Assembly: GCF_031180975.1 (NCBI RefSeq)
Contig: NZ_JAPSLI010000001.1
Span: forward strand, 301,521-365,520
Source of the DNA: Microbacterium sp.
GTDB taxonomy: Bacteria; Actinomycetota; Actinomycetes; Actinomycetales; Microbacteriaceae
DNA: 64,000 nt
Reading direction: 5' to 3'
Below the pieces are notes generated by a model, which ran no database searches, had not been told where the DNA came from, and saw only the letters and a list, made by a program, of their open reading frames with translations. Position numbers and translations under genes: made by a program. Shown here in pieces: positions 57,549 through 64,000 of the stretch (its first letter is position 1; each line of letters starts with the position of its first letter).

Positions 57549-58682
57549 CTAACGCGTCGCCACGAACGACGAGATGGCTCCAAGCACACGCTCACGCTGC
57601 GCCCCGGTCAGCGCCGAGCCGCTCGGCAGCGTCAGGCCGCGCTCGAACAGTCGCTCCGACGATCCGTCGATCTCGCCGCGGTACTTCTCGAACACCGGCT
57701 GGCGGTGCATCGGCTTCCACAGCGGGCGGCTCTCGATGTCGTCCTCGGCGAGAGCGGTGGCGAGCTGCTGCGGCGTCCAGCCCGCGGCATCCGAGTCGAC
57801 GATGATCGAGGTGAGCCACACGTTGTCCGCGTCGTCGCCCTCCGCGCCGAACACCTCGACGCCCGCGACGCCCGCGAACAGACGCTTGTACTCCTCGCGC
57901 ATCTCACGGCGCCGCGCGATCATCTCGTCGAGACGCGACAGCTGTGCCCGACCGAGAGCCGCGAGCAGGTTGCTCATGCGGTAGTTGTAGCCGACGTCGG
58001 TGTGCTCGTAGTGCACCACGGGCTGACGCGCCTGCGTGGCGAGGTACCGCACGTGCTGCGCGAATCGACCGTCGTCGGTGAGCAGCATCCCGCCGCCCGA
58101 CGTGGTCATGATCTTGTTGCCGTTGAACGACACGATCGATGCCCGCCCGAAGCTGCCCGCGGCACGACCTCTGTGGGTGGCGCCGAGCGACTCCGCGGCG
58201 TCGGCGAGCACCGGCACTTCGAACTCCGCAGCGATCGCCTCGATCGCTGTGTAGTCGACGGCCTTGCCGAGCAGATCGACCGGCACGATTGCAGCGACGC
58301 GCTCGCCGTTCTCACGCAGGCGCTCGAGCGCCCGACGCAGCAGCTCCGGGTTCATGTTGCCGGTGGCGAGGTCGGCGTCGACGAAGTACGGCTCCGCCCC
58401 GGTGTACACGATCGCGTTGGTCGTCGCCGCGAACGTCATGGTCGACGTGACCACGACATCCCCCGGGCGCACGCCGAGGGTGATCAGGCCGAGGTGCAGC
58501 GCCGCCGTGCCAGAGCTGAGCGCGACGCCGTGGTCGACCCCGACACGCTCGGCGAGCTCCCGCTCGAACGCGTCGACATCCGGCCCCAGCGGTGCGATCC
58601 AGCCCGACCGCATCGCCGCGACAACGGCGTCCTCTTCCCGTTGCGTCACGTCGGGTGACGACATGTAGATGCGTTCGCTCAC
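57549..58682 (-). CDS. pglE: UDP-4-amino-sugar aminotransferase PglE (DegT/DnrJ/EryC1)
   Basis: The 377-residue PLP aminotransferase has MSSPDVTQREEDAVVAAMRSGWIAPLGP at the N-terminus, ALSSGTAALHLGL (about 54-66) and the PLP lysine in SFNGNKIMTTSGGGML (about 176-191). It transfers an amino group to the C4 ketone made by PglF. It overlaps pglF by 4 bases and ends 3 bases before pglC. The substrate assignment depends on its neighbours. Confidence 0.9.
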   Translation of the reverse strand: MSERIYMSSPDVTQREEDAVVAAMRSGWIAPLGPDVDAFERELAERVGVDHGVALSSGTAALHLGLITLGVRPGDVVVTSTMTFAATTNAIVYTGAEPYFVDADLATGNMNPELLRRALERLRENGERVAAIVPVDLLGKAVDYTAIEAIAAEFEVPVLADAAESLGATHRGRAAGSFGRASIVSFNGNKIMTTSGGGMLLTDDGRFAQHVRYLATQARQPVVHYEHTDVGYNYRMSNLLAALGRAQLSRLDEMIARRREMREEYKRLFAGVAGVEVFGAEGDDADNVWLTSIIVDSDAAGWTPQQLATALAEDDIESRPLWKPMHRQPVFEKYRGEIDGSSERLFERGLTLPSGSALTGAQRERVLGAISSFVATR

Positions 58683-60559
58683 GCCTTGTCTGCCTTCTGA
58701 AGGTTCAACGGCTCAATGATCGCCGTGTCGTTGTTGCGTGGCTCGGCGTACATGCGCGCCTTCCAGCCGTCCTTATCGAGTCGATCGGGGCTGATCGGGT
58801 CCGCACGGGTGTGCGACACCTTCGGGTGGAACGGCCGCTCGAGGTTCTCGCGCTGACCGACGAGCTCCTCGTGCAGCTTCTCGCCAGGGCGCAGACCGGT
58901 GAAGCGGATCTCGATGTTCTTGCCCGACATCGCGATCATGCGCTTGGCGACCTCGAGGATCGACACCGGCTCCCCCATGTCGAGGATGAGCACCTCACCC
59001 GCGCGGCCGATGCCGCCGGCCTGGATGACCAGCTGGCATGCCTCGGGGATCGTCATGAAGTAGCGCGTCGCCTCGGGGTGCGTCACCGTGATCGGCTTAC
59101 CCTCGCGGATCAGCGTCTGGAACGTCGGCAGCATCGAGCCGCGGCTGCCGATCACGTTGCCGAAACGCACCGAGACGTAGTTCAGGCCGGTCTGCTCCCC
59201 CGCCCACGCGGTGAGCTTCTCGGCGACCCGCTTCGAGTGGCCGAGCACGCTGGTCGGATTCGCCGCCTTGTCGGTCGAGATGTTCACGAAGTGCGTGACG
59301 CCGACGCGCATCGCCGCGGTGAGCACGTTCAACGTGCCGAGCACGTTCGTCTTCCACGCCTCGTCGGGGTACTGCTCGAGCATCGGCAGATGCTTCAGAG
59401 CCGCCGCGTGGAACACCACCTCGGGACGGCGCGTGTCGAAGATGCCGTTGATCACCTCGACGTCGCGGATGTTCGCGAGCACGACGTCGTCGGTGTCGAG
59501 CAGACCGTGCCCGGACGTGCCCAGCTGCGCGATCTGCAGACCTGTCTCGTCGCGGTCGAGCATGATCAGCTCGGCCGGCCCGAACTTCGACAGCTGCCGG
59601 CACAGTTCGGAGCCGATGGAGCCGCCCGCGCCGGTGACCAGCACGCGCTTTCCCGTGATGTATCCCGCGATCAGCTCGACGTTGGTGTCGACCGGATGCC
59701 GTCCGATGAGGTCTTCGATGCTGATGTCGCGCACGTCGGTCGGCGACTGCTCGCCCGACATCATGGCACCCAGCGACGGCGTAATCGCGACACTGGCTCC
59801 GGCCTTCGACGCACGGTCGCTGATCTTGCGCAGCATGACGCTGTCGGCCTGACCGATCGCGATGACCACCCGGGTGGCTCCGGTGCGCTTCACGACATCG
59901 GCGACCTGAGACGTGCGACCGAGCACCGGCACTCCGCGCAGCACCAGATTGCGCTTCGCAGGGTCGTCGTCGAGCAAGCCCACCGGCCGGATCGGCGAGG
60001 TGGGGTCGGTCTGGATGTGGTGCAGCAGCTTGTCGGCGATGTACCCGGCCCCGATGATGACGACCGGCTCCGCATCCTCGGCAGGCTTGCGAGAGCGGTC
60101 GAGCACGAGACGCGCCATGTACCGCACGCCGAACATCATCAGCAGCACGAACGGCGCGGCGAGGAACATGGTCGCGCGCGGCAGGCCGATCAGGCTGCCG
60201 CCGCCGATGACCACGAAGCCGAGGATGAGAGTGATGCCGAGCACCACGGTCCCGAGCAGGCGCACCTCGTCGAACGAGCCATAGGTGTACCGGCCGCGGT
60301 ACAGCTTGGTGAAGTACCCGGCGGCGACGTGAATGCCCGCGGCCACCAGCGCCAGCAGGATGGTCGCGATCCAGCCGCGCAGCGACATGCCGAACTCGAA
60401 GCGCAGCGCGACGGCGAGCAGCACGCCGAAGCCCCACGCGAGTGCGTCCACAGTCGCTGCCGCGACTCGGCGACGATGCTGCGCCATGGACATGGTTGTG
60501 ACGACGCCGATCTCGCCCGTGTTCAACGACGGCGAGGCGTCCGCCCCAGCTCCGGTCAT
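58679..60559 (-). CDS. pglF: UDP-GlcNAc 4,6-dehydratase PglF/WbpM type, membrane-bound
   Basis: 626 residues. Four membrane helices (about 30-150) are followed by a CoA-binding-like domain (PVVIIGAGYIADKLLHHIQ) and the dehydratase SDR domain with VLVTGAGGSIGSELCRQLSKFG (about 300-321), STDKAANPTSVLGHSKRVAEKL (about 425-446) and the C-terminal LRPGEKLHEELVG. It makes the 4-keto-6-deoxy sugar for diacetylbacillosamine. First gene of the 16.6-kb minus-strand operon. The 77-bp upstream gap holds an AT-rich GGATTATTAGC stretch that could be part of its promoter. Confidence 0.92.
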   Translation of the reverse strand: MTGAGADASPSLNTGEIGVVTTMSMAQHRRRVAAATVDALAWGFGVLLAVALRFEFGMSLRGWIATILLALVAAGIHVAAGYFTKLYRGRYTYGSFDEVRLLGTVVLGITLILGFVVIGGGSLIGLPRATMFLAAPFVLLMMFGVRYMARLVLDRSRKPAEDAEPVVIIGAGYIADKLLHHIQTDPTSPIRPVGLLDDDPAKRNLVLRGVPVLGRTSQVADVVKRTGATRVVIAIGQADSVMLRKISDRASKAGASVAITPSLGAMMSGEQSPTDVRDISIEDLIGRHPVDTNVELIAGYITGKRVLVTGAGGSIGSELCRQLSKFGPAELIMLDRDETGLQIAQLGTSGHGLLDTDDVVLANIRDVEVINGIFDTRRPEVVFHAAALKHLPMLEQYPDEAWKTNVLGTLNVLTAAMRVGVTHFVNISTDKAANPTSVLGHSKRVAEKLTAWAGEQTGLNYVSVRFGNVIGSRGSMLPTFQTLIREGKPITVTHPEATRYFMTIPEACQLVIQAGGIGRAGEVLILDMGEPVSILEVAKRMIAMSGKNIEIRFTGLRPGEKLHEELVGQRENLERPFHPKVSHTRADPISPDRLDKDGWKARMYAEPRNNDTAIIEPLNLQKADKA

Positions 60560-60636
60560 GTGTTATCGCTCCGCACGCTAATAATCCCCCGCAGCCATGA
60601 TCCCACACTGAGTCCAGATTCTCAGACTCGGCGACC

Positions 60637-61869
60637 TCAGCCGATCGGCAGGCCGCCGCCGTCGCCGCTCCCCCCGCCGTCGCCTGAGCCGTTCCCCGCA
60701 CCGGGGTCGGTTGGGTCTTTCGGCGGGGTTGTGGGTTCGGTCGGCGCCGGCGTCGGCTCTGTCGGCTGCTCGGTCCCCGGAGGCTGCCAGCGGTTCCGCT
60801 CGCGCTCCTCGCGCTCGCGTTCGCGCTGCTCCTCTTCGCGCACGCGGTCTGCGTGCACCTGGTCGGCGACGAGGGCGACCACCGCCTCACGGTAGGCCGT
60901 CAGCGATGCCGGACCCTCCGTACCCTGCAGTCCGGATGCCACGACAGCGGCGGCCGCGGCGGTGACGGCATCCTTCAGTTCCTGATCGGCGTCGGGGTTG
61001 TCGTCGATCGCCTGCTCGGCGCGCGGCGGGAAGGATGCCGTGAAAGCCGTCAGCTTCTGCTCGTACGCCGCGATCTTCGCGTCGAGGTCGGTGCGCACGG
61101 CGCGCAGCTGCGCGCCGGCGCGGTCGATCTCGCTCAGCTTCTCGTTCGCGGCGTCGATGGCCGAACCGACCTCGGCCAGCGAGCCCTCGTCGATCTTCTG
61201 CCGCGTGTACTCGTCAGGAAGGCCTGGCAGTTCGATCGCGGCGAGCTCGGCGCGGAACGCGTCCACGGCCGCGACTACCGTCTTCAGCGCCTCGGGGTCC
61301 GCGAGCTCGATCGTCCCGGCATCCTCGGGCGCCGCGGTCTGGCCCGGCGGGATGTCGGCGGGGTCCGGCGCCTCGCGCACGGCATCCAGTGCGGCGCGCA
61401 GAGCCTCGGCTTCGGCATCCGCTTCGGCGATCGACGTCTCGAGACGTGACTGTGTCGCCGCCAGCCCAGCCGAGCCGCTCTCGATCGACTCCTCGTCGGC
61501 CCGCAGCACCTGCAGCGCCTTGTCGGCCGGGCTGGCGGTGGCGGCCTGCACGCCGCCGACGATGCCCGCCGCGGCGAGCGCGACGACGGCCAGCGCTGCC
61601 ATGCCCACGTTGATCACGTCGATCCGGCGGCGCTGGCGGCGGTCGCGGGCCGGAGCGGGCGGCGCCGACATGATCGGTTTGGCGTCGGCGACCGCGGAGT
61701 CCACGAGCTCAATGAGTTCCTGCCGGCGCGACAGCGGCCGCATGCGCGCGGGATTGCGACGGGTGTCGCCGAACACGTCGCCGAGCCGGCTGCCGGAGTG
61801 CAGGTCGGGCGCCGCGTCGGCGCGGCGACGTGCACCGTCGGGGAAGAGTTCGTCAAGAGAGGTCATCAC
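60637..61869 (-). CDS. Membrane-anchored coiled-coil protein of unknown function
   Basis: 410 residues; no family recognised. A basic N-terminus ends in DRRQRRRIDVINVG, followed by one membrane helix (about 86-110). A long Ala/Glu/Asp-rich alpha-helical region (about 115-340) predicts coiled coil, with an REEEQREREREERERNRW stretch, and the C-terminus is Pro/Thr/Gly-rich and looks wall-spanning or flexible. It is divergent from wzc copy 3, sharing the region with the 13-mer and a palindrome. A structural partner of the export apparatus is possible but unsupported. Confidence 0.7.
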   Translation of the reverse strand: MMTSLDELFPDGARRRADAAPDLHSGSRLGDVFGDTRRNPARMRPLSRRQELIELVDSAVADAKPIMSAPPAPARDRRQRRRIDVINVGMAALAVVALAAAGIVGGVQAATASPADKALQVLRADEESIESGSAGLAATQSRLETSIAEADAEAEALRAALDAVREAPDPADIPPGQTAAPEDAGTIELADPEALKTVVAAVDAFRAELAAIELPGLPDEYTRQKIDEGSLAEVGSAIDAANEKLSEIDRAGAQLRAVRTDLDAKIAAYEQKLTAFTASFPPRAEQAIDDNPDADQELKDAVTAAAAAVVASGLQGTEGPASLTAYREAVVALVADQVHADRVREEEQREREREERERNRWQPPGTEQPTEPTPAPTEPTTPPKDPTDPGAGNGSGDGGGSGDGGGLPIG

Positions 61870-61908
61870 GGGGTCCTGGTAAGCGCCTGCCCGTCCGGGC
61901 GGCTGTCA

Positions 61909-61921
61909 GCCGATATCCTCA
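61909..61921. promoter_or_regulatory. Second copy of the 13-mer GCCGATATCCTCA
   Basis: Identical to 11986-11998. Here it lies between the coiled-coil gene (start 61869, minus) and wzc copy 3 (start 61968, plus). Both copies lie in divergent regions beside a Wzc-type kinase gene. Confidence 0.4.
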
Positions 61922-61930
61922 GACGATACC

Positions 61931-61944
61931 CGGGTGATCACCCG
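61931..61944. promoter_or_regulatory. Perfect palindrome CGGGTGATCACCCG, candidate operator
   Basis: A 14-bp perfectly symmetrical sequence 24 bases upstream of the wzc copy 3 ATG and 10 bases after the shared 13-mer. The position suits a repressor site. No regulator can be assigned; it could also be a random palindrome. Confidence 0.4.
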
Positions 61945-61967
61945 AAGAACCTGCAAACGGGAGCGAC

Positions 61968-63338
61968 ATGGATCTGCGCGACTTCGTCCGCGTGCTGCGG
62001 CGGCAGGTCGTCGTCGTCATCGCGGCCCTGGTGATCGGGGTGTCGTGCGGCGCGATCCTCGCCCTGACGACACCGCAGCGCTACGAGGCGTCGACCCAGC
62101 TGATGGTCGCGGTCGAGACCGCCACGTCGAGCCCGATCGAGCTGACGCAGGGCAACAGCTACGCGCAGCAGGTCGTCGAGAGCTACCGCAGCATCGTCAC
62201 CAGCACGGTCGTGCTCGAGCCGGTGATCGAGGACCTCGGGCTCGACCTCACGCCCGACCAGCTCGCCGCCAAAGTGAACGCCACGGTCGCACAGCGCAGC
62301 GTGATCATCACGATCACCGTCGGCGACGCGAACCCGGGTCAGGCGGCGCGGCTCGCGAACGCGATCGGCGAGAGCTTCACCACGGTCATCACCGAACAGC
62401 TCGAGAAGCGCGAGACGGCGCCGGCGTACCGCATCCGCATCGTGCCGGTGCAGCCGGCGCAGGTCCCGACCGAGCCGGCGGCACCGAACCTGCAGCTGTC
62501 GCTCGCGCTCGGCGCCATCCTGGGCCTCGGCGCCGGAATCGGCCTGGCGCTGCTGCGGACGCTGCTCGACACGCGCATCCACAACCTGAACGACGTCGAG
62601 ACCGCGGTTCAGGCGCCCATTCTGGGCGGGATCGCGTTCGACCCGGATGCCGCAGAGCGGCCCCTCATCGTCGCAACGCACCCGCACGACCCGCGCGCCG
62701 AGGCGTTCCGGTCGCTGCGGACCAACGTGCGCTTTCTGTTCCCTCCGCACGACATCGGTGTGTTCGTGGTGACCAGCGCGCGCCCATCAGAGGGCAAGTC
62801 CACCACCGCATCGAACCTCGCGATCGCCCTCGCCGAGTCGGGCTACCGCGTCGCCCTGGTGGACGCGGATCTGCGCAAGCCGCGCCTCGCGCACACGTTC
62901 GCCATCGAGGGCGCCGTCGGGCTGAGCGACGTGCTCGTCGGCCGTGTCGGCCTGCCCGACGTGATGCAGCGCTGGGGCCAGGGCATGCTGTTCCTGCTGC
63001 CGGCCGGCACCCCGCCGCCGAACCCCGCCGAGCTGCTCGGCTCAACGGCGATGAAGACTCTGATCGACGATCTGAAGGCCGCGTTCGACGTGGTCGTCAT
63101 CGACGCACCGCCGATCCTGCCCGTCACTGACGCCGCCGTCGTGGCCCGGTACGCCACCGGCGTGGTGCTCGTCGCGGCGGCGGGTTCCACCCGGGCCGGT
63201 GACCTGACCGACGCCGCCAGTCGCATCGAGGCCGCCGACTCCCGCGTGCTGGGCACCGTCGTCACCATGCTTCCGATCCGCGGCGCGGACAAGACGGCCT
63301 ACGGCACGTACGGATACGGCGCGCTCGCGCGCACCTGA
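61968..63338 (+). CDS. Wzc-type polysaccharide co-polymerase / bacterial tyrosine kinase (copy 3)
   Basis: 456 residues from ATG 61968 (MDLRDFVRVLRRQVVVVIA). Membrane helices at about 14-36 and 177-197 flank a Wzz domain. The kinase has TSARPSEGKSTTASNLA, VALVDADLRKP and VVVIDAPPILP. The tail is short, ending TAYGTYGYGALART with three tyrosines. It is nearly identical in plan to copy 4, which follows 77 bases later, so this is a tandem duplication or a pair with different roles. Confidence 0.92.
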   Translation: MDLRDFVRVLRRQVVVVIAALVIGVSCGAILALTTPQRYEASTQLMVAVETATSSPIELTQGNSYAQQVVESYRSIVTSTVVLEPVIEDLGLDLTPDQLAAKVNATVAQRSVIITITVGDANPGQAARLANAIGESFTTVITEQLEKRETAPAYRIRIVPVQPAQVPTEPAAPNLQLSLALGAILGLGAGIGLALLRTLLDTRIHNLNDVETAVQAPILGGIAFDPDAAERPLIVATHPHDPRAEAFRSLRTNVRFLFPPHDIGVFVVTSARPSEGKSTTASNLAIALAESGYRVALVDADLRKPRLAHTFAIEGAVGLSDVLVGRVGLPDVMQRWGQGMLFLLPAGTPPPNPAELLGSTAMKTLIDDLKAAFDVVVIDAPPILPVTDAAVVARYATGVVLVAAAGSTRAGDLTDAASRIEAADSRVLGTVVTMLPIRGADKTAYGTYGYGALART

Positions 63339-63415
63339 CCGCCTTTCCCGGGGCCGCAACAGGCGGCTATGGAAGAATCGATCTCACTGGTATCCCAAAA
63401 TGAGGAGAATCTCGC

Positions 63416-64000
63416 GTGGAGCTTCGCGATTACGTGCGCATCCTGCACAAGAACTGGATCATGCTGGTGGTCCTGCTCGTGCTGGGTCTCGCCTGCGGGG
63501 CGGGATACGCGTTCATGCAGGCGCCGAAGTACGTCGCCTCCACGCAGCTCTACGTCTCGGTGCGCACCGAAGGCGCCGCGACCGGTGACCTCGTGCAGGG
63601 CACCACGTTCGCCCGTCAGATGGTCACCAGCTACGTCGACGTGGTCGACACCGCCGTGGTGCTCGAGCCGGTCATCGAGGAGCTCGGTCTCGACACGAAC
63701 GTCGCGGCCCTGGCATCCCGCGTCGAGGCGTCGGCGCCGCTGAACACGGTGCTGATCGACATCTCCGTGACCGACGGCGACGCCGAGAAGGCGGCGGAGA
63801 TCACGAACGCCATCGCGAAGAGCTTCTCGGATGTCGTGCAGGGTACGCTCGAGCAGCCGGCGTCGGCCGACGCTGCCAGCCCGGTGCAGATCACCGTCAC
63901 CGAGCCGGCCGTGCCGCCTGCCTCCCCCGCCAGCCCGAACGTGCGCATGCTGATCATCCTCGGCGGCCTGCTGGGTCTCGCCGTCGGCGTCGGCCTGGCG
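63416..64000 (+). CDS. Wzc-type co-polymerase / tyrosine kinase (copy 4), N-terminal part only
   Basis: The frame starts at GTG 63416 with GAGGAG 9 bases upstream and stays open to the window end (195 codons, no stop). It reads VELRDYVRILHKNWIMLVVL, then YVASTQLYVSVRTEG, MVTSYVDVVDTAVVLEPVIEELG and the second membrane helix MLIILGGLLGLAVGVGLA. The Wzz domain is complete; the kinase domain would lie beyond the edge. Close similarity to copy 3 in the VLEPVIE(D/E)LGLD region suggests duplication. A 6-bp stem (63339-63344 with 63361-63366) lies between the two genes. Confidence 0.88.
   Translation, partial: MELRDYVRILHKNWIMLVVLLVLGLACGAGYAFMQAPKYVASTQLYVSVRTEGAATGDLVQGTTFARQMVTSYVDVVDTAVVLEPVIEELGLDTNVAALASRVEASAPLNTVLIDISVTDGDAEKAAEITNAIAKSFSDVVQGTLEQPASADAASPVQITVTEPAVPPASPASPNVRMLIILGGLLGLAVGVGLA

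Noticed and set aside
1..64000. tRNA, rRNA, insertion sequences or integrases
   Set aside because: I found no cloverleaf-like segment in the gaps, no transposase or integrase motifs, and no flanking terminal repeats around the lower-GC cassette.

Overview
The window is about 70% GC, has very short gaps between genes and many ATGA/GTGA stop-start overlaps, and carries actinobacterial-type housekeeping genes. Together with the very frequent octamer GGCATCCG, this points to a Microbacteriaceae chromosome, most likely Microbacterium or a close relative. I see no tRNA, rRNA, insertion sequence or CRISPR array.

Layout. (1) 1-7190, mostly minus strand: coaA, glmS, acpS, alr, tsaE, tsaB, rimI and the first codons of tsaD. 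Two repeat-filled gaps interrupt it: a 213-bp-period array between coaA and glmS, and a duplicated repeat block between acpS and alr. (2) 7304-9046: a Ppx/GppA phosphatase and a low-molecular-weight tyrosine phosphatase. (3) 9147-43993: a large exopolysaccharide locus. It holds an HPr-kinase-like protein with PqqD, three-part tyrosine-kinase/phosphatase control, a membrane phosphosugar transferase, a DUF4012 protein, about ten glycosyltransferases, a PglK-like ABC exporter, a pyruvyl transferase, an O-antigen-ligase-like polymerase, UDP-glucose dehydrogenase, two Tat-exported small proteins and two MauE-thioredoxin membrane proteins. (4) 44014-51788: a lower-GC cassette with Wzy, a PqqD-nucleotidyltransferase fusion, an ATP-grasp ligase, a GNAT acetyltransferase, Wzx, a ceramidase-like hydrolase and a glycosyltransferase. 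(5) 51775-60559: a complete UDP-N-acetyl-L-fucosamine set (fnlA, fnlB, fnlC, plus wbuB) and a complete N,N'-diacetylbacillosamine set (pglF, pglE, pglD, pglC). (6) 60637-64000: a coiled-coil membrane protein and two more tyrosine kinases, the last running off the window.

How it fits together. Two undecaprenyl-phosphate glycosyl-1-phosphate transferases (12973 and 56919), two polymerase-type membrane proteins (34750 and 44014) and two flippase candidates (ABC exporter 25876 and Wzx 48330) suggest two separate glycans. The second would start with diacetylbacillosamine and contain L-FucNAc. Four Wzc-type tyrosine kinases and two phosphatases would control chain length and export.

The most unusual theme is a set of PqqD-type modules (free-standing at 9147 and 17435, fused to a nucleotidyltransferase at 45556, and possibly at the C-terminus of the kinase at 9421). 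They are tied to an HPr-kinase-like protein, two nucleotidyltransferases and an ATP-grasp ligase, with no radical SAM enzyme, lasso cyclase or obvious precursor peptide in the window. This could be an undescribed peptide- or amino-acid-handling system inside a polysaccharide locus.
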